Positions 11,181 to 22,198 of a stretch of 64,000 nucleotides of DNA are shown in pieces. This DNA comes from Strongylocentrotus purpuratus. Its lineage: Eukaryota; Echinodermata; Echinoidea; Camarodonta; Strongylocentrotidae. The notes beneath the pieces were generated by a model that saw only the letters and a list, made by a program, of their open reading frames with translations, was not told the origin of the DNA and searched no databases. Position numbers and translations under genes: made by a program. Where the stretch lies: contig NW_022145597.1 in assembly GCF_000002235.5 (NCBI RefSeq), positions 23,638,923 to 23,702,922 on the forward strand, written 5' to 3'. How positions within the stretch are numbered: position 1 is the stretch's first letter; each line of letters starts with the position of its first letter.

Positions 11181-11404
11181 CACAGTGAACATGACGGACA
11201 AAAAAGCGGACAAAATATACAGTTCCTCAGGTAGACAAAGGAACATCCCTTCACTGCTAATATGTAAAAATGTGTAGAACAGGTGAATATGCATGTGACA
11301 CTTGTTCTACACATTTTTACATAATAGCAGTGAAGGGATGTTCCTTTATCTACCTGAGGAACTGTATATTTTGTCCGCTTTCTTTGTCCGTCATATTCAT
11401 AGTG
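11181..11404. mobile_element. Foldback MITE, family D, copy 1
   Basis: A near-perfect palindrome with arms of about 100 bp (ggacaaaatatacagttcctc, then gaacatcccttcactgcta, and inverse). It is flanked by ACT on both sides (11178-11180, 11405-11407), suggesting a 3-bp target duplication. Confidence 0.85.
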
Positions 11405-11909
11405 ACTTGTGTTTGTTTAATCCTATTATGCCTTTAATAAAGAACCCGGACGTACGTCAGGAGAACAATGCAAGTACAATTGCCTTTAATTAGCCATTCA
11501 AAATCACAGATTATTGAATAAAAATCAATATTAATCAACATGTCTGTAACACAGGCCTGTGAATGACGGACGATCGCCATTTGTCAAAGTAAAGATTAGG
11601 AATTTATCAAGGCTAAGTATAGGGTTAAACTTAGGTTTTAGATTAGGATCAAGGTTTTTGAGTTGGGGGTTATTTTTTGGGAACCCATTGAAAACAACCT
11701 AATAATAAAAAGGAGTAATACTTGATACTTGATGAGGTAATCCCTGAAGAAGCTTTTCCAAGCTATACTGGGTTGGGATGTGTTGTGACAGCAGGTGAAG
11801 GTGCAGATGACAAAAGGATGTACAATTTCTTTATACAGTAAAACAGTAACGTGCAAGTAAAAAAATCATGCTGCTATATGGTTTACAGCATTCTGTCATA
11901 ATAAAGATG

Positions 11910-12146
11910 ATGATAATACTGTTTTCCCAGGGTAACCTCATCAGCTCAAATGCTGATTTTGTTTTCCGAGGGCCATGCAAGCATTATTACACCAGCTGGT
12001 CCTAGGTACCCATTTCACTTGGTAGAGAGTGGCAAACGTGGATTACTGTCTTGCCAAAGGACGTTAGTGCCGGCCGAGATTCGAACCACCAACCCTCAGA
12101 TTGAGAGTCAAGTGAATGAACCACTAAACCACGACACATTCTTACC
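11910..12146 (-). mobile_element. tRNA-derived SINE
   Basis: Read on the minus strand it starts TGTCGTGGTTTAGTGGTTCA, contains the B box GGTTCGAATCTCG, and runs through a body with GGTACCTAGGACCAGC to TTACCCTGGGAAAAC. The 3' module shares ACCCTGGG with the SINE at 9.1 kb. Confidence 0.75.
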
Positions 12147-12385
12147 AATTATCAGCTAAGATGAGTTATCTGTCCATGGCATATATGTTTTTTTTCTCTT
12201 TTATATTCCATAATGTCAAAAAATTTACTTATACTTGAGTAATAAAATCTATCAATCAATCTAAATTGTTTTGTCTAGGGTTGAATTAAACAAATAAATT
12301 TAGTGCAGGAATAGTCGCCAGGGCTAAAGTGACTAACTATGCAGTCAAGCCTTCCTTTAACCAGGGAGGTGTTGTGTTTTGACAG

Positions 12386-12470
12386 GAAAATTCGGCTTGA
12401 AAAAAAAATGCCCTGGTTCCGATTGTCAGAGCCATTTTCACTGGAGCATGTTTCGTGCAACCGACTGGGA
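12386..12470 (+). pseudogene. Decayed copy of the exon-like ORF at 12516
   Basis: The text gttttgacaggaaaattcgg, cttgaaaaaaaaatgccctg and gttccgattgtc parallels ttttcgaaggaaaatacagc, cttgaaaaaaggggag and gttccaacaatcgtc in the neighbouring ORF. The correspondence needs a frame change and covers about 85 nt. The AG before GAAAA is kept in both. Confidence 0.45.
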
Positions 12471-12515
12471 TACACTCTAAACCCTCCATTATTTTTTTAA
12501 CTAATGTTTTCGAAG

Positions 12516-12709
12516 GAAAATACAGCTTGAAAAAAGGGGAGAAATTTGCCGTGGTTCCAACAATCGTCTTGAAGAGAGGTCACGGGACCTGCCACTTACA
12601 GACGGAAGGAAATTATGTCAATGCCGAGAGCTCCGGATTTATGAACAATATTTTCATAGCCACCAAGATAGGTCAGTTCGTGCCAAGACGGAACTTGAAG
12701 ATGGGTTGA
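12516..12709 (+). CDS. Unrecognised exon-like ORF, possible terminal exon
   Basis: The open frame reads GKYSLKKGEKFAVVPTIVLK, then RGHGTCHLQTEGNYVNAESS and GFMNNIFIATKIG, to a stop at 12707-12709. Composition looks coding, and an AG acceptor candidate precedes GAAAA at 12514-12515. A second in-frame signal, AAGATAG|GTCAGT, could be a donor after KIG. The beta-rich, SLKKGEKF-type text is loosely reminiscent of TNF/C1q-superfamily strands, but I do not recognise the family. A decayed copy lies just upstream (12386-12470). No partner exons were found on this strand. Confidence 0.35.
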
Positions 12710-12849
12710 GAAAAAGGGGGAAAGGGGGATAGGTTCACCCCCCCCCCTTTCAATAATTATCTGCGACTGTAAAACCTAAGTCACACCGCCAAATTGACCC
12801 ACTCTGGGCCATTAGGTGAACTATTTTTTTTTTTTGTCTTTTGTAGGCC

Positions 12850-13160
12850 GGGGGTGTTTCACAAAGGTTCTAAGCTAAACTTATCTCTAAGTTAGACTTA
12901 ACATTTATGGAAAGCCATTAGCATCCTAGAAAATATTTTGTAACAGTTATTTTAAAAGGCATTAAATGTTGATTCAAATCATTCATATTATCTATTTTCA
13001 AGGAGATTTCATGTTCTTGATGTGGAATTTATGAAAAGTCTAAAAATTATTGAATTTTTGCATTTGAATATATTTTATTTTCAAGGCTACAAAGGGCTCT
13101 CCATAATGTTTAAGTTCAACTTCGAGTAAGTTTGACTTCTTTGTGCATGAAACACCCCCT
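12850..13160. mobile_element. MITE with GGGTGTTTCACAAAG ends, copy 1
   Basis: Left end GGGGTGTTTCACAAAGGTTC and right end inverse tttgtgcatgaaacaccccc. The body is AT-rich and shares aaagccattagcatcc and ttgattcaaatcattcatat with the copy at 20.8 kb. Confidence 0.7.
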
Positions 13161-13549
13161 GGTGTCGGCTTAGTGTAGGTTTGGCTGAGGCATAGGCTCA
13201 CCCATTACTTTTGTAACAAGAATTCCGAATGGTCCCCTGATTTCCACAATCTATGCCCCTTTTCTTTTCCAAGCATACCCAAGTCACACCACTGAGACCG
13301 ACATCAGACGACACGACAGCGAGCTGAATTTATTACCCCTACTCATTGTTTGGTCGGTTTGGAGTAGTAGGTGTGACGGTGTGACTTTATTAGAGAGCGA
13401 ATCCGTGTTCGAGTGCAATGTCAATGTCAACAAGCTATCAATCTTTAAGACAATCTGCCGTAACCGTTAAACAGGTGTTTATATCCTCCTCTTCTTCCTA
13501 TCTCGCTTTCCCTTATTATCCCTCTTTTTTATTTTTTATTAACGGGTCG

Positions 13550-13735
13550 TTCTCTCCCTCTCTCTCTCCCTCTCTCTCTCTATGTCTCTATCGTCAGTGC
13601 TTCCTCCCTTTCGCCTCACTCTCTCTCTCTCTCATTCTTTCTCTCATCTTCTCGTTGTCTCGTGACCGTTTTCTCTTTTTCACTTGCTCTTCCTCTCTGG
13701 CTGTCTCTCTTTCTCTTTTGCTCATCCCCCTCCCA
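13550..13735. repeat. CT-rich tract
   Basis: Imperfect (CT)n with C-rich interruptions; the overlapping 185-codon ORF is low complexity. Confidence 0.9.
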
Positions 13736-13906
13736 TTCATTCCAACATTCACAACATTTTTCTTTAATAATAAACTCTACTATAGATGCGGAATACGCCT
13801 TACACAAAGATACTTCTCACATTATTACCGTTTTACTCTTCTTACATACCTAACCAGTACATCATTCGACCCTTTTAAAATAAATCATTACCCGGATGTC
13901 GCTCTA

Positions 13907-14008
13907 GGGCATTGTTTCACGGGACCGTTGAAAGTACAAGTCCAACACCATCCCATTGAAACGGGTGTTAATTGAATTACTTATGACGGTTTCGTGAAAC
14001 CTGCCCCG
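13907..14008. mobile_element. Small MITE-like inverted repeat
   Basis: Left ggcattgtttcacgggaccg and right inverse of acggtttcgtgaaacctgcc are imperfect inverted ends. About 100 bp. No target duplication is clear. Confidence 0.45.
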
Positions 14009-15052
14009 ATCTCTTTACCTAACAAACCTGACTATGGAGACTGGATATAATTATGATTCGTATTGGAGTAAAGATCATAAGAAACATTGTAACTGTTTAC
14101 ATTACGACACATTACATCACTGCGGTTAATACCTCGTTCTCATTCGCCCAAACTAAGCAGTGACCTCTTAGCAGCACACATTTAAAAACAAAAATGAATG
14201 AATAAATAATTACAATACCAGGAATTGAGTGTTTCACAGACTATACATCGATAAAGTCAGTATAAACATCACAATCTAAATGAATATTGATAAACATGTC
14301 ATGTAATTTCTTGTTACTGGTAAAAAAAAAGGTACTTACCGAACTTTGCTTGGAAGAAATGAATTCTTGTTATCCCGGAGCTCTTGCGTGCAGCTACGTT
14401 GAAACTTGAGATTGAAGCTTCCCAAAAAACAAATCTTCAGATAGATATAGATCTTCTATTGTCTTTCGATCGACTCTTTTTGCCTCTTTCTCCAATTTAG
14501 TCCTGCACGATGATAATTTCCTACTACTGACCGAATCCCACTCAACAATTCTGGCTAAAAAGTGAAAACATTTCAGCGTTGACTCCCTGCACCTGCCAAA
14601 CGCAACGCACTTATGGACGACTTCATTCACGCCAGGGGTGTCCAACTAATCGACAATAAGCGTATGAATAATGCATGAATAATATACTATTCTTTATTGG
14701 TTAACGTTCCTTGTCCTCTGACCAATTTGGCATATATTTGCAAAATTATTTTGTATTGACATCAGCAGTAAGTTTCAGACGTAAATTATGTGAATAATTA
14801 TTGAAAAGAAGTTAATATTTTTCCACTAAACGGCCAAATCCTACCCATGTAAGTAACTGAGAGCACCGATGTTGTTGAGATGATTACCGGGATGATTATG
14901 ATTAAGACTTCTTCGTATTTCTTTTAAAGGAATCTGGAACGAACGGTGCTGGATGAATCACTAGACAGGTTTCCCCTTTGCCGACGAATTTCTAGTCTTT
15001 ATGTAAATCGTTATGTAACTAGATCCTTATCCGGTTATTTTGTCGAGACAAT

Positions 15053-15132
15053 AGGGACTTTTAAGGCAGTGCATTAAAAGGACGTCGATCGTAGCATAGA
15101 CCTATTGTCTTCGTGCGAATATAAAAGTCCCT
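15053..15132. mobile_element. Palindromic MITE, family B, copy 2 (internally deleted)
   Basis: Same ends AGGGACTTTT / AAAAGTCCCT, flanked by AAT on both sides. Only 80 bp long: the left arm text before GGCAGTGCATTAAAAGGACG is missing. Confidence 0.75.
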
Positions 15133-15215
15133 AATACAACCCAGTTGTTGTCCTTCATAGCACAGACAATGACATAAAGGTGTAGAAAGGAGAGAGTGGG
15201 AAAGAAACAGAGTGA

Positions 15216-15220
15216 GTTAA

Positions 15221-15255
<35 letters not shown>

Positions 15256-15330
15256 CATGGGGGTGGGGAGAAGTCATGTGGAGGGAGTGAGGGAGAGAAA
15301 GAGAGAGAGAGAGAGAGGATGGGAGAGAGT

Positions 15331-15374
<44 letters not shown>

Positions 15375-15386
15375 AAGAGAGAGATC
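15216..15386. repeat. GA-rich microsatellite
   Basis: Three (GA)n runs separated by G-rich spacers. Confidence 0.95.
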
Positions 15387-15460
15387 AAATACAAGGCAAT
15401 TCGGGGGTCTAAAACATCACCTATATATAATGATTCGACATAAAAATGTAACAGCTTATA

Positions 15461-15975
15461 TTAAAGGTAATACAAAGTTTTGGGAAATTTTGAAAATTGG
15501 TCGATAGTGATTCTTTACAATTTTGATATATTTGGATGCCCCTGTGGATTTAATATAAGCACTAGAAAATTTAGCCCCTAAAACACTTCTGCTTTCGAGA
15601 CAAATTGAATATTAAAAAAATTACCGGTGCTCCCGGTAAATTTTGATGAGTTTCAAATAGCGCCTACGGCCGTATAATGGTAGCTGCGACCATGAAGATC
15701 TCAGAATATGTAGTGGTGATATATAATTCCCGACCGGGAATAGCTAATCGGTCGATTTTAGTCAAGAAACATTGTTTTATAGTTTAATTAATATCTTGAC
15801 CTTGAGAGGAAGCTATACAACTTGAAGAGTTTATTATTTACAATTTCATAACTTTAATAGACTCAATTTCAACGCCGACAACGATCACTGAATATTGTAG
15901 AATCGCATATGCTTCCATTATGTTCAGTTGAACAAAATTCATGACCCCTACAAAACTTTGTATATTACCTTTAAA
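15461..15975. mobile_element. Inverted-repeat element, family A, copy 3
   Basis: Starts TTAAAGGTAATACAAAGTTT and ends ttgtatattacctttaa. It is nearly collinear with the copy at 2.3 kb, including the TTACCGGTGCTCCCGGTAA palindrome. Confidence 0.75.
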
Positions 15976-16497
15976 CTTTTTACCTTGTCTACAAAGTCGA
16001 AAGGGAAAGCAATGCTATATCTTGATTCGCGCATTTTGGGTGATTATATTACCATAAAATCACATTGTTGTTGTGTTCATGTTGTTTTCTGTTCGTTTGC
16101 TTGTTTGATTTTTAAGTGTGCTTGTATGGGTTTCCGATTCGCGTCGAATATTTTACCGTATTCCCGTATATTAAAAACTTACCGCCGTATTTTTACGCCG
16201 TGCTTTTACTTTATTTGTCACATCATATTATTATTCAACATTGCTTTAAACGAAACAAATCTGCATTGATCTAGGCGTTCATTTGGCAAACATTAGATTT
16301 ACATGAATTTAGCTTTCTTTTGGCATCTTTCCCATTTTCATCAGGAACATCCCGTTTAATAGAGCTTTTTTTTTTTTTTTTGCCTTGCGCGATTTCACAC
16401 TTGTCTGTAAATGGGGGCACGGGCCACAAAATAGCGAGAAAAAAAAATCGGTGGCTTTGCAATTGTTTCGAACTTCTAACCCCGTTGCGCCCCCCAA

Positions 16498-18111
16498 GCG
16501 CGGATCCAGGATTTCTTAGGGGGGGGGGGGCAAATTTGAAATTATGCGAGCCAAATATTGGTCCGGCAGTGGCGAAATGAGCCAAAACGTTTGGGGGCGG
16601 GGGGGGGGGGGGTAGACCAACAAAAATCCGCATCACCCCACTCTTACATGCAGGTCCCGCTGAACGTTTCTCTAAGTAAGTGAGTAGGGTGGGGGGGGGG
16701 GTGGTATTTACGATCAGGCAGAGCGTAGCGTAAATTGACGTGGGGTCTAGGGGCGAAGCATCGGCGGGGTCAAGGGATGGAGCCATCAGAAGCTCAGGAG
16801 GTATAGGCATTTAATTACCGTCAAATGAGCATATTTTGATACCTTATTTGTCACACTGGCAGTTCACGAATTGGCGCGCGGGGTCCAGGGGGCGGAGCCC
16901 CTGGAGGCTCGGGGGTTTTAGGCAATATATCACGGTCAGATGAGCATCCAGGGGCCTGCCTTAGGGCCATTGGTTTAGGTTCAGGGGGCAGAGCCCCGGA
17001 AGCTCAGAGATTTAGGCATTTACGGTCAGATGAGTATAATAATACCTTATTTGTGACACTGGCAGGACACTAATTGGCATGAGGTCCAGGGGGCGAAGAC
17101 CCAAGAAGCTCAGGGGTTTTAAACATCAAATTACCGTCAGATGAGCATCCAGGTGCCCACCTAAGCGCCCTAGGTGGTCTCCAGGGACCAGAGCCCCCGG
17201 AAGCTCAGGGGGTTTAGGCATTTAATCACGGTCAGATGAGCATATTTTGACACCTCATAATTTTGTGACAAAGGCAGGTCACTATTCTTTTTTTCTTTCT
17301 TTAGAAATTTGCCATTTTCCAACAAACGCATAAAAAAGTATAATTATTAAAGATTGAGGAAAAATCTCGAAAAATTATGTCAATTCAGCAACATTTGTAA
17401 ATCACCGGTATCGAATTAGAAATAAACCACGTTTGAATTATATTTGGGGGGCATCTGTTACCCCCCCCCCCCCCATCAGTACGCCAGTGCGCCCCCTCCC
17501 CGATCTACACTTTCTTGGCGGGAAAAATCGTTACCGTTCTCCCCTACCTTTCTTCATTCTCTTTTTTATCTATCCCTTTCTCTCCTCTTTTCCTTTCCCT
17601 TCCCTTCCTTCTCTCTGTTTTAGGTTTGCTGGGGGAGGCAAGGGCCTTTCGCCCCCCCCCCCCCCCGATCTACACGTTGTTGGCGGGATTAATTACAACT
17701 GTTCTCCCCTTCTTTTCACCCTTTTCTTTTTTTTGTCTTCCTCTTTTTTTGTTCCCTTTTAGCTTTCCCTTTTCCTTCCTACCCCTTTTTGGGGGCAGGA
17801 GTGGGTGGTGGTGGGGGGGGGGGGGGGGGGAGGCAAGGGCCTTTTGGCCCCCGAACTACAACAGGCGGGAAAATTGCAACTGAAATTCCCCTTTCTTCCT
17901 TATCTACTTCCTCTTTTTTCCTTCCCTTAATCTCCTCTTTTCCTGTTTTCTTTCCCTTTCCGTCCTTCTCTCCTATTAGTTAATGTGGTGGTGGTGGGGG
18001 GGGGGGGGGGTTACAGCTATGAGGCTTGACTATCCCCCCCCCCGATCTGCTTTTCCCCCTTTTTATTTCTTCTTCATCTTCTTTCTTTCCCCTCCTCTCC
18101 TCTTTCCCTTT

Positions 18112-18162
<51 letters not shown>

Positions 18163-18224
18163 CCCCCTTTTTTGCGGGGGGGGGGGGGGCAAGGCCCCCA
18201 CGGCCCCCTCCCTTGGATCCGCGC
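16498..18224. mobile_element. 1.7-kb GC-rich non-autonomous transposon, family J, copy 1
   Basis: Starts GCGCGGATCCAGGATTTCTT and ends TTGGATCCGCGC, an inverted pair. Inside are (1) units built on GGTCCAGGGGGC.GAGCCCC, GAAGCTCAGGGGTTTTAGGC and ACGGTCAGATGAGCAT, repeated several times from about 16.73 to 17.26 kb, and (2) units of about 170-190 bp from 17.49 to 18.2 kb, each with GATCTACAC.TTGTTGGCGGG, a pyrimidine-rich stretch and a G run. Long ORFs here are by-products of the C/G and CT runs. Relatives are at 33.87 and 35.83 kb. Confidence 0.75.
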
Positions 18225-19179
18225 ATGATGCCCCCCCTGCATGTGCTAGTGGACCCATGCTACGCCACGGTGTGAATACTTAAAGAGGGATAGAATTAGA
18301 TACTATAAGACAAATTGCAAAAATAAATGAATGCATAGAAATAGTCATAATATATGATACACATTTTTATTATGATTTCAGTTCACTTCAAGATGATCCG
18401 CTAGCTTTTTGTTTAATTCGAAATACAAATTGAGCAGAGGCGTCAATCCCTAGGGGACATGGGGACGTGCCCCCACTCTTTCAGGCCAAGATGTTTGAGG
18501 GGCATGACATTAGGGTCTCCATGATGTTTACTTACAGATTTCCTAAACTTTCTATGAATGTTATTGCTGATCCCTGCCCACTCCCCTCCCTTGAGTGAGA
18601 CTTTGAAAAATCGCACTTTCTTGAAAATCTTCATTCTCATGAATTGACATCCTGGTGATAGAGAAACTTGTAATAAATGAAGTCAAATTTTGCGTATTAC
18701 TTTGCAAGTAATGTATAGATCAATGCATGATATGAAATGTAAATGATAAAGTGATAATGATCATTAATTTTGTCACTCATTGCAGGGTAATATTCAATAA
18801 CCCCTCGTCTCATGAAAACGGGTATAATAGCTGATGCAGAAATATACAGGCAAGTCCTATTATTACAAAGTGCACATAGGATCACGCAAATCACTTCGTT
18901 ATAATCCAATTTTTTATTAGCTGATGTTTAATCCTATCACTATAGCAATTGTGATATTATGATAGCATTTAGGGTCAGGTCATTTCTTGAAGAAAACAAA
19001 TCTTCTGTAATAATGAAAGTAATATATTGTCAATATAGGAAGTGATTTTAATTGGTATCATGTTGTAATGCAGAATTGCATAGGAAAAAACTGTTTTTAA
19101 CTTGTACTGACATAAAAACGACGTCTTTAAGATGATCCAAGTTTTATCAGATCAGAGTGAAATATTTAAATAGAAAACA

Positions 19180-20132
19180 AATCTAACATCTAATGTGCAT
19201 TTCCAAAAGTATTGGAATAATCTCCAAGTTAAAGTTTCTTCTACCCCATGCAACCTTATTCCTACTATATAATTCGCTAGTTCTCCCGTATATAACATAT
19301 TGTAATAGTGTATGGGCAAATTGCGGTTCGACAAAAATTAATTCTATTTTCAAACTGCAAAAGAAAGCCATACGTATTTGTACAGGTTCGCATTTCTTAG
19401 CTCACACTGATCCTTTATTCTATAAACTTAAAACACTAAAAATTTTCGATCTCAACACTACTCAAGTAGCAGTTATTATGTTAATAATCTGCTTCCACCA
19501 TCCTTTGATAACATGTTTAGGTTTAATAATTCCGTTCATTCATACTCTACTCGCATATCTGGAAACTTCCATCTTACAAACCCAAATTATCAATAACACA
19601 CAAATCTGTTAGACATTCTGGCACGGACATTTGGAATGATTTACCGGACAACATAAAGTCTTGTTCAACCATCTACTCCTTAAAAGCTACACTTAAACGA
19701 CAAATAATACAATCATATGCTCCCCTCTCTTTAAATTAGTATAACAAAACCGTGACTTATTTATTCTTTATCATGCAACTGCTCATTGCACTTGCACTTG
19801 CACCGCACCTCTTGATCACTCAGTTTTTCGAAGAGAGTTATGTCGCCAATTCTTTTTACGAGGCCGCCATCCATCTCCAGCCTAACCGCTCACGATGGTG
19901 GTCTCCTGCGTTCCAAATACCTCTCTAATTTATTGAAAATATTTCATATTTCTTATGTTATTGTATGCTTCGTACATGTTTATCGAATGATATAATTGTA
20001 AATGATTTTTCATTTAATTACTTTTGTAAACATTGTATTCATTGTATTTGTTATTGTTCGAAATGTTGTACTTTGACTTTGAATTTGTATATTTTTGAAC
20101 GCAGAAATAAAATCAGTCAAACAAACAAACAA
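19180..20132 (+). mobile_element. 5'-truncated non-LTR retrotransposon (LINE), C-terminal reverse transcriptase and 3' end
   Basis: The open frame 19193-19612 encodes SKSIGIISKLKFLLPHATLF, LYNSLVLPYITYCNSVWANC, LQKKAIRI and LAHTDPLFYKLKTLKIFDLN, the thumb and post-RT text of Jockey/CR1-like LINE polymerases. The match continues in another frame after about 19540 (SVHSYSTRISGNFHLTNPNY, then SGTDIWNDLPDNIKSC), so there is a frameshift near 19.5 kb. A 3' tail follows, ending in (CAAA)n at 20107-20131. Most of ORF2 and all of ORF1 are missing, as usual for 5'-truncated copies. Confidence 0.85.
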
Positions 20133-20576
20133 ACCAACATTGCTTTTATATTCAGACAGTTAAGTTGGTAGCCTGAATGAAAACATCAGTTTACTCGTAT
20201 TCATATAATACAAACTCGATATTTGTGTCACATAGCACAGTAATAAACATGAAACTATATCATGATTTTGTAAGAGTGCCCCCACTCGTTTTTCTTAATT
20301 ATGCCCATTCTTACATTTATTTATATGATAAGGTTTAGTTGAGCTTTCATGTGAATGAAATATCAAAATATTTTCATTTCGGAATCATATCACGTACCGT
20401 CATCACCTTTTTGGAAATAATAATATTATAGACAAAAGACACGTTAAATATTACTATTATGCCATAAATACGGGACATTCCCTTGAAATATTTCTCCTAG
20501 ATATTAGCCCAACGGTCGTACATATTTGTTTCAATGCCTTACGATGTATCATGTCCGTTGTACTCGATGCGTCAAT

Positions 20577-20690
20577 AGGGACTTTTAGATTTGCATGGAC
20601 TGATACGTGTGACGTCCATTCAAGGCAGTGCATTAAAAGGACGTCGACCGTAGCAATCCACATTGTCTTCGTGCAAATCTAAAAGTCCCT
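20577..20690. mobile_element. Palindromic MITE, family B, copy 3
   Basis: Full-length 114 bp, AGGGACTTTTAGATTTGC to its inverse. It is inserted in a larger repeat whose uninterrupted relative is at 7376-7593. Confidence 0.8.
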
Positions 20691-20821
20691 ATTTGCTGAC
20701 GTAGGACTGCGTTAGTGACTAGCGTCGTCTTCGATGCGTCATTTGAGAGTGACATCAAAAAAAAAGAAAAGCGAATGGTAAGTGCGCAGTGCAAACGTTG
20801 AGCTGCAATGCTGGGGGGGGG

Positions 20822-21107
20822 GGGGTGTTCACAAATATTCTAAGTTGAACTTATCTCTAAGTTTGGAAAGCCGTTAGCATCTTTGTAGTTTTTGAAAAAG
20901 TTTTTTTAAAAGGCAGAAAATTTGAATTCAAATCACTCATATTTCTTTATCAAGGTGATTTATCAAGATGTTCGTGATATGGAATTATGAAAAGTCTAAA
21001 TACTTGAATTTTTGCTTTTGAATATATTTGTTTATGTACTACAAATGGCTCTCCTTAAGTCCAACTTAGAGTTAGTTCGACTTAGTATCTTTGTGAAACA
21101 CCCCCCT
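20822..21107. mobile_element. MITE with GGGTGTTTCACAAAG ends, copy 2
   Basis: Left gggtgttcacaaatattcta, right atctttgtgaaacacccccc. The body is collinear with the copy at 12.85 kb. It begins in a 12-nt G run. Confidence 0.7.
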
Positions 21108-21649
21108 GGTGTATGCACTACTTGCCCTCACAGGCTTGATTAACGTAGCTGGTGACGCTTCGAAATGACGCATCTCACGCAACGATGATTATGTTTGAGT
21201 GAGATGAGACGCACCATTTCCAATTTTGTCATTCTTTATTACTCATTCGTCCATGGCAAATGTATATTGCTTGAACACCATGGCCCGAATTTACAAAGGA
21301 GGGACACACCTAGGTTTATGTGCGTCATGTGACGCGTTTCGATGAGTTTCAGACCAAGGTTCAGACAAACCTTGGTCTGAAACGCGTCAAAAAGCGTCAT
21401 ATGACGAACATAAATGTCTACAAACCTCCTTGTGAATTCAGGCCTATGTGTTCCACCGAAACGTGAACATAAAACAGAGCCTGTTCCAGTCTTACATTGT
21501 GAATATTAATTTGTATAATGATTGTACTGTATCACTTACTTTGATGCATGTAGAGATAAACATGACATATGGGAGGTTCTCATCATAATGTTCGCACTGA
21601 TTTCCACTACATAATAAACTCTTCACTTCGATCAGTCACGGTTTCCCTG

Positions 21650-21930
21650 TCTCTTTTCTCTGTCTTCCTCTCTCCAAAGAACTATCTCCCCCTTTCTATT
21701 TTGTCACATTCCCAACCCCTCTCTCTCTCTCTCTCTCTCTCTCCCTCTCTTTGTTTACAACTCTTTCTTTCTCGCTCTCTCACTCTCTGTGTCTATATGT
21801 CTCTCTTTCTCTTTGTCTATCTGTCTATATCTCCCAGGACTCCTTCTCCCTCACTCACTCCAAATCTCACCCCCTCTCTCTCTTTCTCTCTCTCTTCTCT
21901 CCCCTTCCCCCTCGCCCAATCTCTCCCACC
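21650..21930. repeat. CT-rich tract next to the gene 2 stop
   Basis: Imperfect (CT)n ending about 30 nt before the stop of gene 2 exon 7, in the presumed 3' UTR. Confidence 0.92.
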
Positions 21931-21957
21931 CTATCCAACAATCCCACTCGCACACCA

Positions 21958-22198
21958 CTAATAACCGCGGTACAGGAGAAAGCCGCTAAACGTGCTGTAC
22001 TTCCGAAAATCGCTGTAGATTCCGTAAGTTTCCGAAGGGCCGAGCCGAAGATAGACCCGATCACCCCTTTCAAGATGCAGAATTAAACTCTGACTCTCCA
22101 TGACGTTCCGACTGCTCGCGTCCGAGTAGATCGCGGTCATGACCTCTTCGTTTTTCATCAGTGTCACACCGAGATGGCGACCATCATATGAACGCAAG
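21958..22198 (-). CDS. Gene 2 coding exon 7 (C-terminal half of C1q domain, stop)
   Basis: 241 nt from acceptor gaacacag to the stop. It encodes LRSYDGRHLGVTLMKNEEV, SLILHLERGDRVYLRLG and TFSGFLLYRGY, the canonical second half of a C1q domain. A CT-rich microsatellite starts just downstream of the stop, in the presumed 3' UTR. Confidence 0.93.

Larger units (their letters stand above)
20520..21200. repeat. Composite nested repeat
   Basis: A diverged family C-type repeat (ctgacgtaggactgcgttag at 20697) is interrupted by a 114-bp MITE (20577-20690) and a second MITE (about 20822-21107). Family C-like text resumes after it (cttgattaacgtagctggtg). Confidence 0.5.

Noticed and set aside
14394-14645. 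83-codon minus-strand ORF
   Set aside because: Composition is not absurd, but there is no family match and no consistent splice partners; it could be 5' UTR or chance.
16271-18283. Several Pro- and Phe-rich ORFs
   Set aside because: They lie in the G/C and pyrimidine runs of the GC-rich transposon; frames change with run length.
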